A stretch of DNA of 64,000 nt from Tethybacter castelli (lineage in GTDB: Bacteria; Pseudomonadota; Gammaproteobacteria; Tethybacterales; Tethybacteraceae). Shown here one piece after another: positions 8,230 through 17,392 of the stretch. The notes under the pieces are model-generated. The model saw nothing but the letters and a program-made list of their open reading frames with translations. It was not told the origin of the DNA and searched no databases. The stretch is from positions 1-64,000 of the forward strand of contig JAZHEJ010000042.1 of NCBI GenBank assembly GCA_036679665.1. Direction: 5' to 3'. Position 1 is the first letter of the stretch. The number at the start of each line of letters is the position of its first letter. Made by a program: the position numbers and the translations under genes.

Positions 8230-9150
8230 CTACGTGGTACCCGCGGCGCGAATCTGGGCAAGTAGCTCATTGCCGCCGTCGGCAAGTAAAGCGGTTGCGG
8301 CGGTAACCCCTGCTCGGATCGGGTCGTTGTCAATGGCGTGACCAGATGCTTTGCGTCGGTTATACGCCATCAAGCAGCGCAGGCTGATTTGTCCGTTTGC
8401 ACCAAGCGTTGCGTGGACACCTAGCGGCGTATGGCAGTCGCCGTCAAGCTTTGCCACGCAGGCGCGTTCGGCAAGTGATACTTGTCTGGCCGCCGGATTA
8501 TCAATTGTCGCCAATAGTTTTTTTACTTGGGTATTGGCGCTCAAACATTCCAAAACTATCGTACCTTGACCTGCGGCAGGAACAAACTCGTCAAGATCAA
8601 GATGTTCGCTGATTCGTCCGGCAAGGTGAAGGCGCTCAAGTCCTGCCGCGGCCAAAATTAGCGCATCGGCGCGACCGTCATCAAACTTGCCTAACCTGGT
8701 ATCGACATTGCCACGGATCGGTTCGATGTTAACGGTTGGCATCATTAGCTGAAATAATGCGGCGCGTCGCGGACTTGAAGTTGCGACTGTCGGGGCATCT
8801 TTGGCTAAAAGCTCGGTCAAAGTCGCACCGATTAGAGCGTCACGAGGGTCGGCACGGACTAAAAACGCAGCCAGTTCAAACATAGTGTTATCTCGCCCGA
8901 CATCCTTGAGCGAATGACATGCCGCGTCGGCTTTATCGCTAAGCAACGCCTGTTGCAGCGCCTGCACGAACAGCTCTTTGCCGCCTGCGTCGGCCAATTT
9001 GCCGTCGCACCGGTCTCCTTCAGAAATGATTGGAACCAATTCGATTTCGAGTCGAGGCCAAGCCTGCTTGAGAGCTTGCGCGGCGATAGCGGATTGCGCG
9101 CTCGCTAGCACCCCTGCGCGCGTCGCTAGTCTAAGGTGTAAGTCTGTCAT
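8230..9150 (-). CDS. hemC: Hydroxymethylbilane synthase (porphobilinogen deaminase)
   Basis: Polymerises four porphobilinogen molecules into hydroxymethylbilane using a covalent dipyrromethane cofactor. About 306 residues. Visible: LATRAGVLASAQS (start of domain 1), GGKELFVQALQQALL, CHSLKDV with the catalytic Asp, ATSSPRRAALFQ and RGNVDTRLGK (Arg residues binding substrate carboxylates), PAAGQGTIVLE, and LDGDCHTPLG with the cofactor-attachment Cys. The sequence is rather divergent after the catalytic Asp, where the usual Pro is Gly. ATG 9150 follows the ubiB stop by two bases; a longer start at 9204 would lie inside ubiB. Confidence 0.94.
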   Translation of the reverse strand: MTDLHLRLATRAGVLASAQSAIAAQALKQAWPRLEIELVPIISEGDRCDGKLADAGGKELFVQALQQALLSDKADAACHSLKDVGRDNTMFELAAFLVRADPRDALIGATLTELLAKDAPTVATSSPRRAALFQLMMPTVNIEPIRGNVDTRLGKFDDGRADALILAAAGLERLHLAGRISEHLDLDEFVPAAGQGTIVLECLSANTQVKKLLATIDNPAARQVSLAERACVAKLDGDCHTPLGVHATLGANGQISLRCLMAYNRRKASGHAIDNDPIRAGVTAATALLADGGNELLAQIRAAGTT

Positions 9151-9152
9151 CG

Positions 9153-10658
9153 CTACAAGGCGATGCCGACTAATAACACACTCAGTATCATGATGGCTAA
9201 CCATAGCCTGTTCTGGCGTCTGCGCAACTGTTTGATTTGTTGCTGCCGCCTAATATCATGGTGCTTAAATTCATGTATTAGCGCGCGCGCTGCCTGGGGC
9301 AATTCAGGTAGTAGAGAAACCATGGTTGGGAAACCGTCACGTGCCGCATCGAACAAACGCCGGGGCGAATTTTGCTCGCGCGCCCAGGTTTCGATCAGCG
9401 GCTTTGCGCTTTCCCATAGATTTAGCTTTGGAGCTAGTTGCCTTCCTATGCCCTCAATGCTAAGCAGAGTCTTTTGAAGCAATATCAGTTGTGGTTGTAC
9501 GATCAGATTGAAGCGTTGGGCGACTTGGAACAGTTGCAAAAGCAAACGACCGAAGGAAATCTCGTGGAGCGGACGAGCGAAAATCGGCTCGCAGACCGCG
9601 CGAATTGCGGATTCGAACTGGGGAATGGAGGTGTCGCTTGGTGTCCAACCCGCCTCTACATGCATGACCGCCACCTTGCGGTAGTCACGGTTAAAAAACG
9701 CCAGAAAATTAGCGCCGATATATTGTTTGTCAAATTCCGACAAACTGCCGACGATGCCAAAATCAAGCAAGACAAACCGCTGCTTGGCATCCACCAGCAG
9801 GTTGCCAGGATGCATATCGGCGTGAAAGAAACTGTCGCGAAACACTTCAGTAAAAAATACTTCGATACCGGTGGCGGCGAGACGCTCCAAATCAATGTTG
9901 GCAGCTTGTAAATCATCGATCTGATCAATGGGTACGCCTTCAAGCAATTCCATCACCATGACCAAGTTGGTACAGTGTTTCCAGTAGACCTCGGGCATGA
10001 CCAGCCGCGGGTGATTGGCAAAGTTGCGCCGCAATTGATTACAGTTGGCGGCTTCGTGCAGCAAATTGGTTTCTTCTTGCAAACTGCGATGGAACTCTGC
10101 CACGATTTCGCGCGGGCGCAACCGCGGCCCATTGGACAGCGACTTTTCGATTAGCCATGCGAACGCATCCATCAGTTTTATGTCGCGTTCGACTGCGCGA
10201 TGGATATTGGGGCGCAGAACTTTGACCGCCGCCGAAGTTCCGTCGAGTAACTGCGCCTTGTGAACCTGGGCAACTGACGCAGATCCTAATGGCTGTTCTT
10301 CAAATGAAGAAAATTTCTGGTCAAGAGGAAGCCCGTAAGAATCCTCAATCACTTTTTTAATTTGGTTAAACGGTTGCGGGGTTACCGCGTCTTGCAACTT
10401 CGAAAGTTCAATGGCAATATCGTGGGGCAGGATGTCGCGTCGGGTAGAAAGCATCTGGCCAAATTTGACGAAAATCGGTCCAAGATATTCGAGCGCCTCG
10501 CGTAGGCGTACGCTCCGCGGTTTGCGCAGCGGTCGCCAGAAACCCAAGGCCAGCCAGATTCTGGCAAACAACACGGAGCTAAATTGGCGCGCGACGATCT
10601 CGTCGAGACCGAACCGAATGGTGGTTATTAAAATTGTGCTTAGGCGGAAAATGAACAT
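9153..10658 (-). CDS. ubiB: UbiB, atypical kinase of ubiquinone biosynthesis
   Basis: About 501 residues. An ABC1/ADCK/UbiB family protein that supports coenzyme Q assembly by an ATPase activity. Motifs seen: FVKFGQMLSTRRDILP (the KxGQ motif of the family-specific N-terminal extension), LGSASVAQVHKA (Ala-rich loop in place of the kinase Gly-rich loop), AAVKVLRP (ATP-contacting Lys), FHADMHPGNLL (catalytic loop) and LLDFGIVG (DFG equivalent). Two hydrophobic segments at the extreme C-terminus (MVSLLPELPQAARAL and LAIMILSVLLVGIAL) fit its membrane anchor. The start is set at MFIFRLSTILITTIRFGLDE, as in other UbiB; the upstream open frame to 10919 lacks similarity and overlaps divergent ispD. 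ubiE and ubiJ are not next to it. Confidence 0.93.
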   Translation of the reverse strand: MFIFRLSTILITTIRFGLDEIVARQFSSVLFARIWLALGFWRPLRKPRSVRLREALEYLGPIFVKFGQMLSTRRDILPHDIAIELSKLQDAVTPQPFNQIKKVIEDSYGLPLDQKFSSFEEQPLGSASVAQVHKAQLLDGTSAAVKVLRPNIHRAVERDIKLMDAFAWLIEKSLSNGPRLRPREIVAEFHRSLQEETNLLHEAANCNQLRRNFANHPRLVMPEVYWKHCTNLVMVMELLEGVPIDQIDDLQAANIDLERLAATGIEVFFTEVFRDSFFHADMHPGNLLVDAKQRFVLLDFGIVGSLSEFDKQYIGANFLAFFNRDYRKVAVMHVEAGWTPSDTSIPQFESAIRAVCEPIFARPLHEISFGRLLLQLFQVAQRFNLIVQPQLILLQKTLLSIEGIGRQLAPKLNLWESAKPLIETWAREQNSPRRLFDAARDGFPTMVSLLPELPQAARALIHEFKHHDIRRQQQIKQLRRRQNRLWLAIMILSVLLVGIAL

Positions 10659-10715
10659 GTTCGAAGACAGCGACCAAGCTATTTGATGCTCAGTGGCGCA
10701 GCAGTTTTTGCGCTG

Positions 10716-10724
10716 TGGCATAAT
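10716..10724 (+). promoter_or_regulatory. Candidate extended -10 promoter for ispD
   Basis: TGG followed by CATAAT matches an extended -10 element (TGn plus five of six bases of TATAAT). It lies in the 84-base gap between divergent ubiB and ispD, about 18 bases upstream of the ispD ATG. No good -35 is visible, which extended -10 promoters tolerate. Confidence 0.35.
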
Positions 10725-10742
10725 TTTAGCTTTTCGCCACGT

Positions 10743-11435
10743 ATGACAGTTAATTTGCATGCCATTGTTCCAGCCGCAGGAACGGGACAGCGTTTTAATG
10801 CGGAACTTCCCAAGCAATTTGTGGTGCTGGACAAGAAGATGGTCATTGAACACGCGACGGCGAAAGTGTTGGCCGATAAACGTGTGCGCTGTGTGCATAT
10901 TGTCGGCTCTGTCGCACACGCGAAGCTATTGAATCGGGTTGGCGATTCCATGCCGCCAGAGTTGCGCAAACGCGTGAAGGTGCACGAATGTGGAGGTGCC
11001 ACCCGTGCGCTTAGCGTGCTGGCAGCCGCCAAGATCGCGGTTCGCGCCCAAGCAAACTGGCTATTGGTGCATGATGCTGTACGCCCGTGTCTGCACGGCG
11101 CTGACCTGACGCGTGTCATCGACCGTGCTTTTGAAGCGCGTGAATCCGCGTTATTGGCAGAATCACTAACTCACACCCTAAAGCAAGGTAAAAACGGCAA
11201 GTCGGTGGCTACGATCACTAGAGATGATAAATGGCTGGCGCAGACGCCGCAGCTTGCCCCGGCCGAGGTGTTATGCCAGGTGCTGGAGAAATTTCCGGAC
11301 GCGACTGATGAGGCTGAAGCACTGGAAAAAGCCGGGTATCAACCGCAATTGGTAGCTGTCGCTTATCCGAATCCCAAGCTAACAACTCAGGCTGATTTGC
11401 AGATCATAGCCGCGATACTAGCCAATATCAAATAA
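10743..11435 (+). CDS. ispD: 2-C-methyl-D-erythritol 4-phosphate cytidylyltransferase
   Basis: Third committed step of the MEP isoprenoid pathway: CTP plus methylerythritol phosphate gives CDP-methylerythritol. About 230 residues. Visible: AIVPAAGTGQRFNAELPKQF (CTP-binding loop with its Arg and Lys), CGGATRALSVLAA, LVHDAVRPCL (metal and phosphate Asp/Arg) and TDEAEALEKAGY near the end. The start is placed at MTVNLHAIVPAAG as in homologues; an upstream ATG at 10683 would add 20 unrelated residues and cross the candidate promoter. ispF, its common partner, is not adjacent. Isoprenoid supply links in principle to ubiquinone (ubiB) and undecaprenyl phosphate (murJ, uppP) genes here. Confidence 0.94.
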   Translation: MTVNLHAIVPAAGTGQRFNAELPKQFVVLDKKMVIEHATAKVLADKRVRCVHIVGSVAHAKLLNRVGDSMPPELRKRVKVHECGGATRALSVLAAAKIAVRAQANWLLVHDAVRPCLHGADLTRVIDRAFEARESALLAESLTHTLKQGKNGKSVATITRDDKWLAQTPQLAPAEVLCQVLEKFPDATDEAEALEKAGYQPQLVAVAYPNPKLTTQADLQIIAAILANIK

Positions 11436-11443
11436 ATGCGGTA

Positions 11444-11471
11444 TTGTTTTTGGTAGAAAAACGATTATAAT
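11444..11471 (+). promoter_or_regulatory. Candidate sigma-70 promoter for yccA
   Basis: TTGTTT (11444-11449), a 16-base spacer and a perfect TATAAT (11466-11471) lie in the 77-base gap before yccA. Just downstream, TAGGA-ATATA-TCCTA (11478-11492) is a small inverted repeat that could be an operator; this is inference from position only. Confidence 0.4.
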
Positions 11472-11512
11472 TATCAATAGGAATATATCCTACTTTTGTT
11501 TAAACCAAAACT

Positions 11513-12211
11513 ATGACAGTAATTACCAATCAGCATGTCCGCACAGGGCATACCATATCAGCTTCGGCGCGCAAAACGCTACGTAACACCTATTCGTTGC
11601 TAGCGCTTACATTGTTGCCGACAATCGTAGGCTCAGCGATCGGGGTTGCTTTTCCGCTCGCGTTGCTAGGTGGAGGATTTTTTCTACATTTAATCTTGTT
11701 TATTGTGGTGATTTTCGGCATGCAGGCTTTGATCATCAAAAACCGCCACAGTATCAAGGGTATTTACTTGTTGTTGCTTTTCACTGCGTTAATGGGTTAC
11801 TTCATCGCTCCGATGTTGTCGTTAGCGCTTGCGTTTAGCAATGGTGTGGAACTAATCGCGTTGGCGATGGGTGGAACTGCTGCTACATTTTTGGGACTGG
11901 CGGGGTACGCGACGATGACAACGCGCAATTTTGCCACGCCGGGCATATATAAAACGATGTTCATTGGTTTAATCATGGCATTTGTTTTGTCGATAGTAGG
12001 AGTTTTCTTACAAATTCCCGCATTGTCACTAGCAATTTCCGCGATCTTTATTCCGATTGTTTCCGCATTCATTGTTTATACGATTAATAACATTGTGCGC
12101 GGTGGCGAAACCAATTACATCATGGCGACCATGACTATTTACATAATGCTGTTGAACCTGTTTCAATCGCTTTTGCATTTGCTCATGTTCTTTGCCGGTT
12201 CGCGCGACTAA
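11513..12211 (+). CDS. yccA: YccA, Bax inhibitor-1 family inner-membrane protein
   Basis: 232 residues with seven hydrophobic segments and the family signature: the N-terminal LRNTYSLLALTL, then ALAMGGTAATFLGLAGYA, LQIPALSLAISAIFIP and the closing NNIVRGGETNYIMATMTIYIMLLNLFQSLL. In E. coli YccA binds FtsH and slows its degradation of SecY and other membrane proteins; ftsH is present elsewhere in this window. The gene stands alone with its own candidate promoter and a strong hairpin after it. No convincing Shine-Dalgarno is seen before the ATG. Confidence 0.92.
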   Translation: MTVITNQHVRTGHTISASARKTLRNTYSLLALTLLPTIVGSAIGVAFPLALLGGGFFLHLILFIVVIFGMQALIIKNRHSIKGIYLLLLFTALMGYFIAPMLSLALAFSNGVELIALAMGGTAATFLGLAGYATMTTRNFATPGIYKTMFIGLIMAFVLSIVGVFLQIPALSLAISAIFIPIVSAFIVYTINNIVRGGETNYIMATMTIYIMLLNLFQSLLHLLMFFAGSRD

Positions 12212-12307
12212 CTTCAGCTTTAGGGAATACTCCAGCTAGTAACACTATTGTTGCTTGGCTGATGTGAAGAAGGCTGAGCAATCGCACTCAGTCTAGCTAA
12301 AATACTA

Positions 12308-12367
12308 GCGCGCCAATGTTGATCTGTATACCATGGTCATACTTTGATCATTGGCGTGCGCATTTTT
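12308..12367 (+). terminator. Long hairpin with T tract after yccA
   Basis: Bases 12308-12318 pair with 12349-12359 in an 11-base-pair stem with one G-U pair. The 30-base loop itself holds a second small inverted repeat around ACCATGGT with GTAT/ATAC flanks. The T tract ATTTTT follows at 12362-12367. It is read as the rho-independent terminator of yccA, though the large structured loop is unusual for a terminator. Confidence 0.5.
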
Positions 12368-12469
12368 CAACCAAATCATATAAAATGCTATTGCCTAGCA
12401 ATTTTTGTAAGGCGACCAAGATGGCACGACTTGGTTTTTTATCAAATTGATAATCTAAGGCACAACAAT

Positions 12470-14053
12470 ATGAAATTTGCAACAAAACTATTCATTGGTA
12501 TCGCGTTATGGGCTGGTTCTTTGAGCATAACGCAGCTTGCGCACGCAGATTACGAACTTACAGTTCTTCATATAAACGATTTACACGCACGCTTTGAGCC
12601 AATCAATCGCTTTGATAGTAATTGTTCGGCGGAAGATAATGTTGAAGGCAAATGTTTCGGCGGAATCGCGCGGCTGGTGACGGCTGTTAATGACGCCCGG
12701 GCGAGCAACAGCAATCCGATTTTGCTTGATGGCGGCGACCAGTTTCAAGGCACCCTGTTTTACAACTATCACATGGGTAAGGTTGCCGCGGAATTTATGA
12801 ACAAATTGTCATTTGACGCAATGACGGTTGGAAACCACGAATTTGATAACGGACCTGAAGTATTGCGCACATTTGTCAATACCGTTGATTTTCCAGTATT
12901 GATGGCCAATGCCGATTACGCTGATGAGCCACTAATCGCAGACCTGATTACCGGTTCCGCCGTGGTGGAAAAGCAAGGTCACAAGATAGGCATAATCGGA
13001 ATTACACCGGAAGATACCGATGAGTTGTCTAGCCCCGGCCGTAACATCAATTTTACCAACCCTGTGGCATCGGTGCAGAAGGAAGTCGACCTTTTGACCG
13101 ACCAAGGTATCAACAAAATTATCGTGGTTAGTCATTCAGGCTACGAAGTTGACAAGCAGCTTGCCGCACAGACCCGGGGCGTTGACATCATTGTCGGGGG
13201 CCACAGCAACAGTTACTTGTCCAATACTTCAGACGATGCGGTCGGGCCGTATCCGACGATGATTGGCTCAACGGCGATTGTGCAAGCCTATGCGTACGGT
13301 AAGTATCTAGGTGAACTTAAAGTAGTATTCGACGACGCCGGGAATATCAAATCAGCCACTGGCGAACCACGGCTTTTAGACGCGAACGTGGAAGAAGACA
13401 AGAGTACTAAAGACCGTGTGGCCGAACTAGCTGCTCCACTTGACAAGATTCGCAATCAGGTCGTGGCGAGTACAGTTACTGCTATCGATCATACTCAGTG
13501 TCGCTTGAATGAATGCGAAATGGGCAATCTGGTTGCGAACGCGATGCTGGCGAAAGTTAAGGACAACGGTTATACGATCGCAATCAGCAACGGTGGTGGT
13601 TTACGCGCTTCAATTGACGCCGGCGAAATTACGATGGACGAGGTTATGACCGTGTTGCCTTTTCAAAATACGCTGTCTACTTTTCGGGTAAACGGGGCTA
13701 CTATAATTGCTGCCCTCGAGAACGGGGTAAGTCAGGTAGAAGAGAAAAAAGGACGTTTCCCGCAGGTGGCCGGCTTGCAATACATTTGGGATCTTGGGGT
13801 GGCGCCGAACGAAGGCCGGATCAAGGAAGTGAAAGTCATGGAAGGTGGAAAATGGGTTCCGATTGATCGTAATCGGGTCTACGGAGTAGTTAGTAACAAT
13901 TACATGCGCAACGGCGGTGATGGCTATAAGATGTTTATCGACGCGGAGAACGCGTACGATTACGGTCCGGATCTGGTGGATGTGGTGGTTGAATACCTGG
14001 ATACCCGCAGACCATATAGTCCCTTGCTGGACGGGCGCATCAAGCAGCTCTAG
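12470..14053 (+). CDS. Periplasmic 5'-nucleotidase / 2',3'-cyclic phosphodiesterase (UshA family)
   Basis: About 527 residues. A Sec signal peptide (MKFATKLF, hydrophobic core, then QLAHA|DYEL with an AxA site near residue 26) exports it. The N-terminal metallophosphatase domain shows HINDLHARFEP, DGGDQFQGTLF, VGNHEFDNG, SHSGYEVD and GGHSNSYL, the two-metal site in order. The C-terminal nucleotide-binding domain has ISNGGGLRASI, VLPFQNTL and SNNYMRNGGDGY, typical of UshA. It likely dephosphorylates extracellular nucleotides so that nucleosides can be taken up. The start at 12470 follows AAGG at a fair distance and yields the signal peptide; the open frame back to 12344 crosses the upstream hairpin. 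Confidence 0.92.
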   Translation: MKFATKLFIGIALWAGSLSITQLAHADYELTVLHINDLHARFEPINRFDSNCSAEDNVEGKCFGGIARLVTAVNDARASNSNPILLDGGDQFQGTLFYNYHMGKVAAEFMNKLSFDAMTVGNHEFDNGPEVLRTFVNTVDFPVLMANADYADEPLIADLITGSAVVEKQGHKIGIIGITPEDTDELSSPGRNINFTNPVASVQKEVDLLTDQGINKIIVVSHSGYEVDKQLAAQTRGVDIIVGGHSNSYLSNTSDDAVGPYPTMIGSTAIVQAYAYGKYLGELKVVFDDAGNIKSATGEPRLLDANVEEDKSTKDRVAELAAPLDKIRNQVVASTVTAIDHTQCRLNECEMGNLVANAMLAKVKDNGYTIAISNGGGLRASIDAGEITMDEVMTVLPFQNTLSTFRVNGATIIAALENGVSQVEEKKGRFPQVAGLQYIWDLGVAPNEGRIKEVKVMEGGKWVPIDRNRVYGVVSNNYMRNGGDGYKMFIDAENAYDYGPDLVDVVVEYLDTRRPYSPLLDGRIKQL

Positions 14054-14107
14054 CTCAAAAGCCGGGTGCCGCGAGGTATGCTGGCGCGACAGGGGTACAC
14101 ATTTTGC

Positions 14108-14881
14108 TCAATGTTGCCAATTTTTCAAAAATGTTTGCAGGTGTTTAGCGCCTGACTGGCTCAAATAATCTTTGATTAATCCGGTGCAAAGCTGGTAACT
14201 TTCTGCCGAAAACTTACCGGAACTGCGTGCGAAACGCAACCAGATCAAAAAGGTGTTGAGGGCGTCAGTTTCGCAGTAGTTGCTGATTTCCGCATAGCGT
14301 TGCTCCACAAATAGCGGATAGACTTGGTCGCCGCCATAGCCCATTTTGCCGGGCAGTCCGCAGGCCAAAGCGACATCCGCCAGTTTGGCCGCGGCGCGCG
14401 GCTGACGAAACGCCAACATGTCCATGATGTCCTGGTGAGCATCGTGGTAGCGGCTTGAGTATTGGCGCCACTTGTCGCCGGGTCCATTCCAAAAACCGCG
14501 TGCCGACACACCGTGATGCAAAGCGCGCAAAACTAGCACAGGCAGATCAAAAGCAGAGCCGTTCCACGATACCAACAGTGGAGATTGCTGTTCTATCAGG
14601 CAAAAAAATTCGTGTAGCGCTTCTTTTTCATTAAGCTGTGGATGAGCCAATGACTTGATGCATAGTTCGTCGCGCCCATAGTGCACATAACTGATCGCTA
14701 CAATCCGATGAAAAATCAAGCGTAGAAAATCACTGCGTCCGTCGCTTTTTTCCAGCGCTTCTTGCCGGGCTCGTTCGATTATCTGCTCGTCTTCGGCTTC
14801 AGGTTCATCATAGTGGAGCTTGAGCAGTCGCGCGTCAGGAATTGTCTCAATATCGAATGCCAGTACCACGTTATCACTCAT
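14108..14881 (-). CDS. Predicted 3'-5' exonuclease, PolB-like DEDD family
   Basis: About 257 residues of the family annotated as predicted 3'-5' exonuclease related to the exonuclease domain of family B DNA polymerases. Motifs: LAFDIETIPD (Exo I, metal Asp and Glu), LVSWNGSAFDLPVL (Exo II Asp) and SNYCETDALNTFLIW (Exo III with Tyr and Asp). Biological role is not established. Its ATG overlaps the cysM stop by 8 bases, so it is co-translated with cysM. It ends 54 bases from the convergent nucleotidase gene. Confidence 0.88.
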   Translation of the reverse strand: MSDNVVLAFDIETIPDARLLKLHYDEPEAEDEQIIERARQEALEKSDGRSDFLRLIFHRIVAISYVHYGRDELCIKSLAHPQLNEKEALHEFFCLIEQQSPLLVSWNGSAFDLPVLVLRALHHGVSARGFWNGPGDKWRQYSSRYHDAHQDIMDMLAFRQPRAAAKLADVALACGLPGKMGYGGDQVYPLFVEQRYAEISNYCETDALNTFLIWLRFARSSGKFSAESYQLCTGLIKDYLSQSGAKHLQTFLKNWQH

Positions 14882-15776
14882 CAAAAACTCCTGAAGATAA
14901 ATAACGGTCGCCACGATCGCAGGCGATGCATACGATGACTGCGCCGGTTTCGCAGCGATCCACCTCTAGCGCCGCCCACATCGCTCCGCCAGAAGAGACG
15001 CCGGCAAAAATTCCTTCTTTCTTCGCCATGTCGCGCATAGTGTTTTCAGCGGCGTCCTGACTGATCAAAACCAAATCATCGATGACACTGTTGTCTTGAA
15101 TAAGCGGTCGGTATTCCGGAGACCATTTACGAATACCGGGGATGGATGCTCCTTCAGCGGGCTGGCAACCGATGATGGTAACTTGATTTTTGGCTTTGTC
15201 GCGAAAAAATCGTCCGCAACCAGTTATGGTACCAGTTGTACCCATGCTAGATACAAAATGGGTAACACGGCCATTGGTGTCTTTCCAAATCTCAGGTGCG
15301 GTACCGGTATAGTGTGATAAGGGATTGTCAGGGTTGGAAAACTGGCCTAGCATTACGCCTTCGTTACGACTTACCATCTGATCAGCCAAATCACGGGCGC
15401 CTTCCATGCCTTCTTCTTTAGTTACCAATACCAGTTCCGCGCCATAGGCACGCATTGAAGCTTTGCGTTCCGCGGTTTGGTTGGTCGGCATGATTAAGCG
15501 GATCGCATAGCCTTTGGCGGCGGCAACCATGGCAAGGGCAATGCCGGTGTTGCCACTGGTAGGCTCGATCAGTAGGTCGCCAGGTTTTATTTCACCACGA
15601 CTTTCGGCTCCGACCACCATGGACAAAGCCGGGCGATCCTTGACCGAACCGGCGGGATTGTTGCCTTCTAGCTTTACGTAAATTTCATTGTCGCCGCTCC
15701 CTAAATTCTGGATTTTCACCATGGGAGTGTTTCCGATTAACGAACAAATTTGCGGTTCTGTAGTAGTGGTTGCCAT
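14874..15776 (-). CDS. cysM: Cysteine synthase B
   Basis: About 300 residues. A PLP enzyme making cysteine (or S-sulfocysteine from thiosulfate) from O-acetylserine. LEGNNPAGSVKDRPALSM carries the PLP lysine and is the CysM form of this motif; PTSGNTGIALAM binds substrate; VSSMGTTGTITG is the phosphate-binding loop; SIPGIRKW and GVSSGGAMWAAL follow; the end is CDRGDRYLSSGVF as in E. coli CysM. ATG 15776 is chosen because the family starts a few residues before LIGNTPMV. The divergent 128-base gap to nnr probably holds both promoters, but I see only weak matches. Confidence 0.95.
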   Translation of the reverse strand: MATTTTEPQICSLIGNTPMVKIQNLGSGDNEIYVKLEGNNPAGSVKDRPALSMVVGAESRGEIKPGDLLIEPTSGNTGIALAMVAAAKGYAIRLIMPTNQTAERKASMRAYGAELVLVTKEEGMEGARDLADQMVSRNEGVMLGQFSNPDNPLSHYTGTAPEIWKDTNGRVTHFVSSMGTTGTITGCGRFFRDKAKNQVTIIGCQPAEGASIPGIRKWSPEYRPLIQDNSVIDDLVLISQDAAENTMRDMAKKEGIFAGVSSGGAMWAALEVDRCETGAVIVCIACDRGDRYLSSGVFDE

Positions 15777-15904
15777 AAAAAAAATTACAAAGTACATGGC
15801 TATTTTAATAAATTGCTCGCTAGGCGTAAGATAAATTAACTACGTAATATGGCAGTTGGGTTACCTGCGCGACTGTCGCATTATGCATATTTGCTAATTG
15901 CACT

Positions 15905-17392
15905 ATGAAAAAAAACAACGGTAATCATTTTTTTGATGCTCCCGCCAAGCGCGTGTGCACGGTGGCGCAGGTGCGTGCAATCGAACAAGAGCTTTTTCGT
16001 AGTCAGAAACCTTATGCGGTAATGACCGCAGCAGGAAAGCATGTGGCGCAGTGTTGTCAAAAAATTGCGCGAAATACAGTCTTGGTTGCCGGAACAGGCA
16101 ATAACGGTGGTGACGCGTATGTTGCCGCCACAGCGTTGCTTGCTAAAAACGGCAACGCGGATGTTTGGGCTCCGCTAGGCAAACCAGCCACCGTCGACGC
16201 CAAACGAGCAGCGCGCGAATTTGCACAGGCGGGCGGCAAAGTGCTTGCCGGTACGCCGCAGTGGGAGCAATACGGCTGTGTGGTGGATGGATTGTTTGGA
16301 ATCGGTTTGGGCCGTGATTTAACCGGTGACGCGTTAGATGCTGTCAAGGCAATCAACTCAGCGGGCAAACCGATTGTTGCGATCGACATATCCAGCGGGT
16401 TGTGTGCCGACACCGCTACAGTGCGCGGTGACGCGGTGCGCGCTTTAATTACGGTAACGTTTTTTTGTATCAAACCTGGATTGTTGATGGGAGCTGGCAA
16501 GGAACTGGCCGGCGAGGTTCGTGTTGCAAAACTAGGTGACGATAAGTTGGTAACAAATCAAGGGGGAACTGTGATTGATCGTCCGTGTGGTCATGAAATT
16601 TTGCGCCGCAACGCGGATTCGCACAAAGGCAGCTACGGTACGCTGGCGCTGATTGGCGGTGCGATTGGCATGACCGGCGCTTTGGCTTTGGCTTCGCGTG
16701 CGGCTGTCGCCCATGGCGCCGGCAAAGTGTTTGTAGTCGCGCTTGGTAGCGATGCGCCGGCGTTTGACATGCTCGCGCCGGAAGTGATGTGGCGCACTGA
16801 AATACCAGAGGATAGCGACGTGTGCTCGTTTGGCGTCGGTGCCGGTGTCGGTGCCGATGCGTATAACCTGTTAAGTACTGTCGTCAAGCGTAAGTCACCG
16901 CAGATCATTGATGCTGACGGGCTGAATTTGCTGGCTAAGAATCCTAAGTTGCGCAATGCGCTTGGCAAATTCGCTATCGACCCGATTCTGACCCCGCATC
17001 CGGCCGAAGCCGGCCGCCTGCTCGACATTACCACCACCGCCATCCAGGCCGACCGAGTAGCTTGCGCACAAAAATTGGCGGCCAAAGCCGGTGCGGTGGT
17101 TGTGCTCAAAGGTTCAGGAACCGTTATAGCCGATTCCAAAGGGGTTTGGGGCATAGTCGCGGCAGGTAATCCCGGCTTGGCCCAGGCAGGAAGCGGAGAC
17201 GTGCTTACTGGTATTATCGGAGCTTTGCGGGCGCAGGGTATGTCGGCATGGGACGCGGCTGTAACCGGCGCATGGCTGCATGCCAAAGCTGCGGATCTGA
17301 TATGCGAAGAGCGCGGCGGACAGCTCGGATTGCCATTGGCGCAGGTTTGTGCGCGTTCTGCTCAGCTGCTTGCCAATTTGGTTTGCACTTGA
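15905..17392 (+). CDS. nnr: Bifunctional NAD(P)HX epimerase / ADP-dependent dehydratase
   Basis: Repairs hydrated, inactive NADH and NADPH. 495 residues in two domains. The YjeF N-terminal epimerase has GTGNNGGDAYVAATAL, VDGLFGIGLGR and VAIDISSGL. The C-terminal ribokinase-like dehydratase has SHKGSYGTLALIGG, ILTPHPAEAGRLL, VVLKGSGTVI and GNPGLAQAGSGDVLTGIIGAL, in which the Asp of GSGDVL is catalytic. The usual E. coli neighbour tsaE is not here; instead the stop codon overlaps a glycerophosphodiesterase start. Confidence 0.94.
   Translation: MKKNNGNHFFDAPAKRVCTVAQVRAIEQELFRSQKPYAVMTAAGKHVAQCCQKIARNTVLVAGTGNNGGDAYVAATALLAKNGNADVWAPLGKPATVDAKRAAREFAQAGGKVLAGTPQWEQYGCVVDGLFGIGLGRDLTGDALDAVKAINSAGKPIVAIDISSGLCADTATVRGDAVRALITVTFFCIKPGLLMGAGKELAGEVRVAKLGDDKLVTNQGGTVIDRPCGHEILRRNADSHKGSYGTLALIGGAIGMTGALALASRAAVAHGAGKVFVVALGSDAPAFDMLAPEVMWRTEIPEDSDVCSFGVGAGVGADAYNLLSTVVKRKSPQIIDADGLNLLAKNPKLRNALGKFAIDPILTPHPAEAGRLLDITTTAIQADRVACAQKLAAKAGAVVVLKGSGTVIADSKGVWGIVAAGNPGLAQAGSGDVLTGIIGALRAQGMSAWDAAVTGAWLHAKAADLICEERGGQLGLPLAQVCARSAQLLANLVCT

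Noticed and set aside
10659..10919. 87-residue N-terminal extension of UbiB
   Set aside because: It lies antisense to ispD, crosses the candidate ispD promoter and has no UbiB similarity.
12344..12469. Longer start for the 5'-nucleotidase
   Set aside because: The added residues start inside a terminator-like hairpin and would bury the signal peptide.
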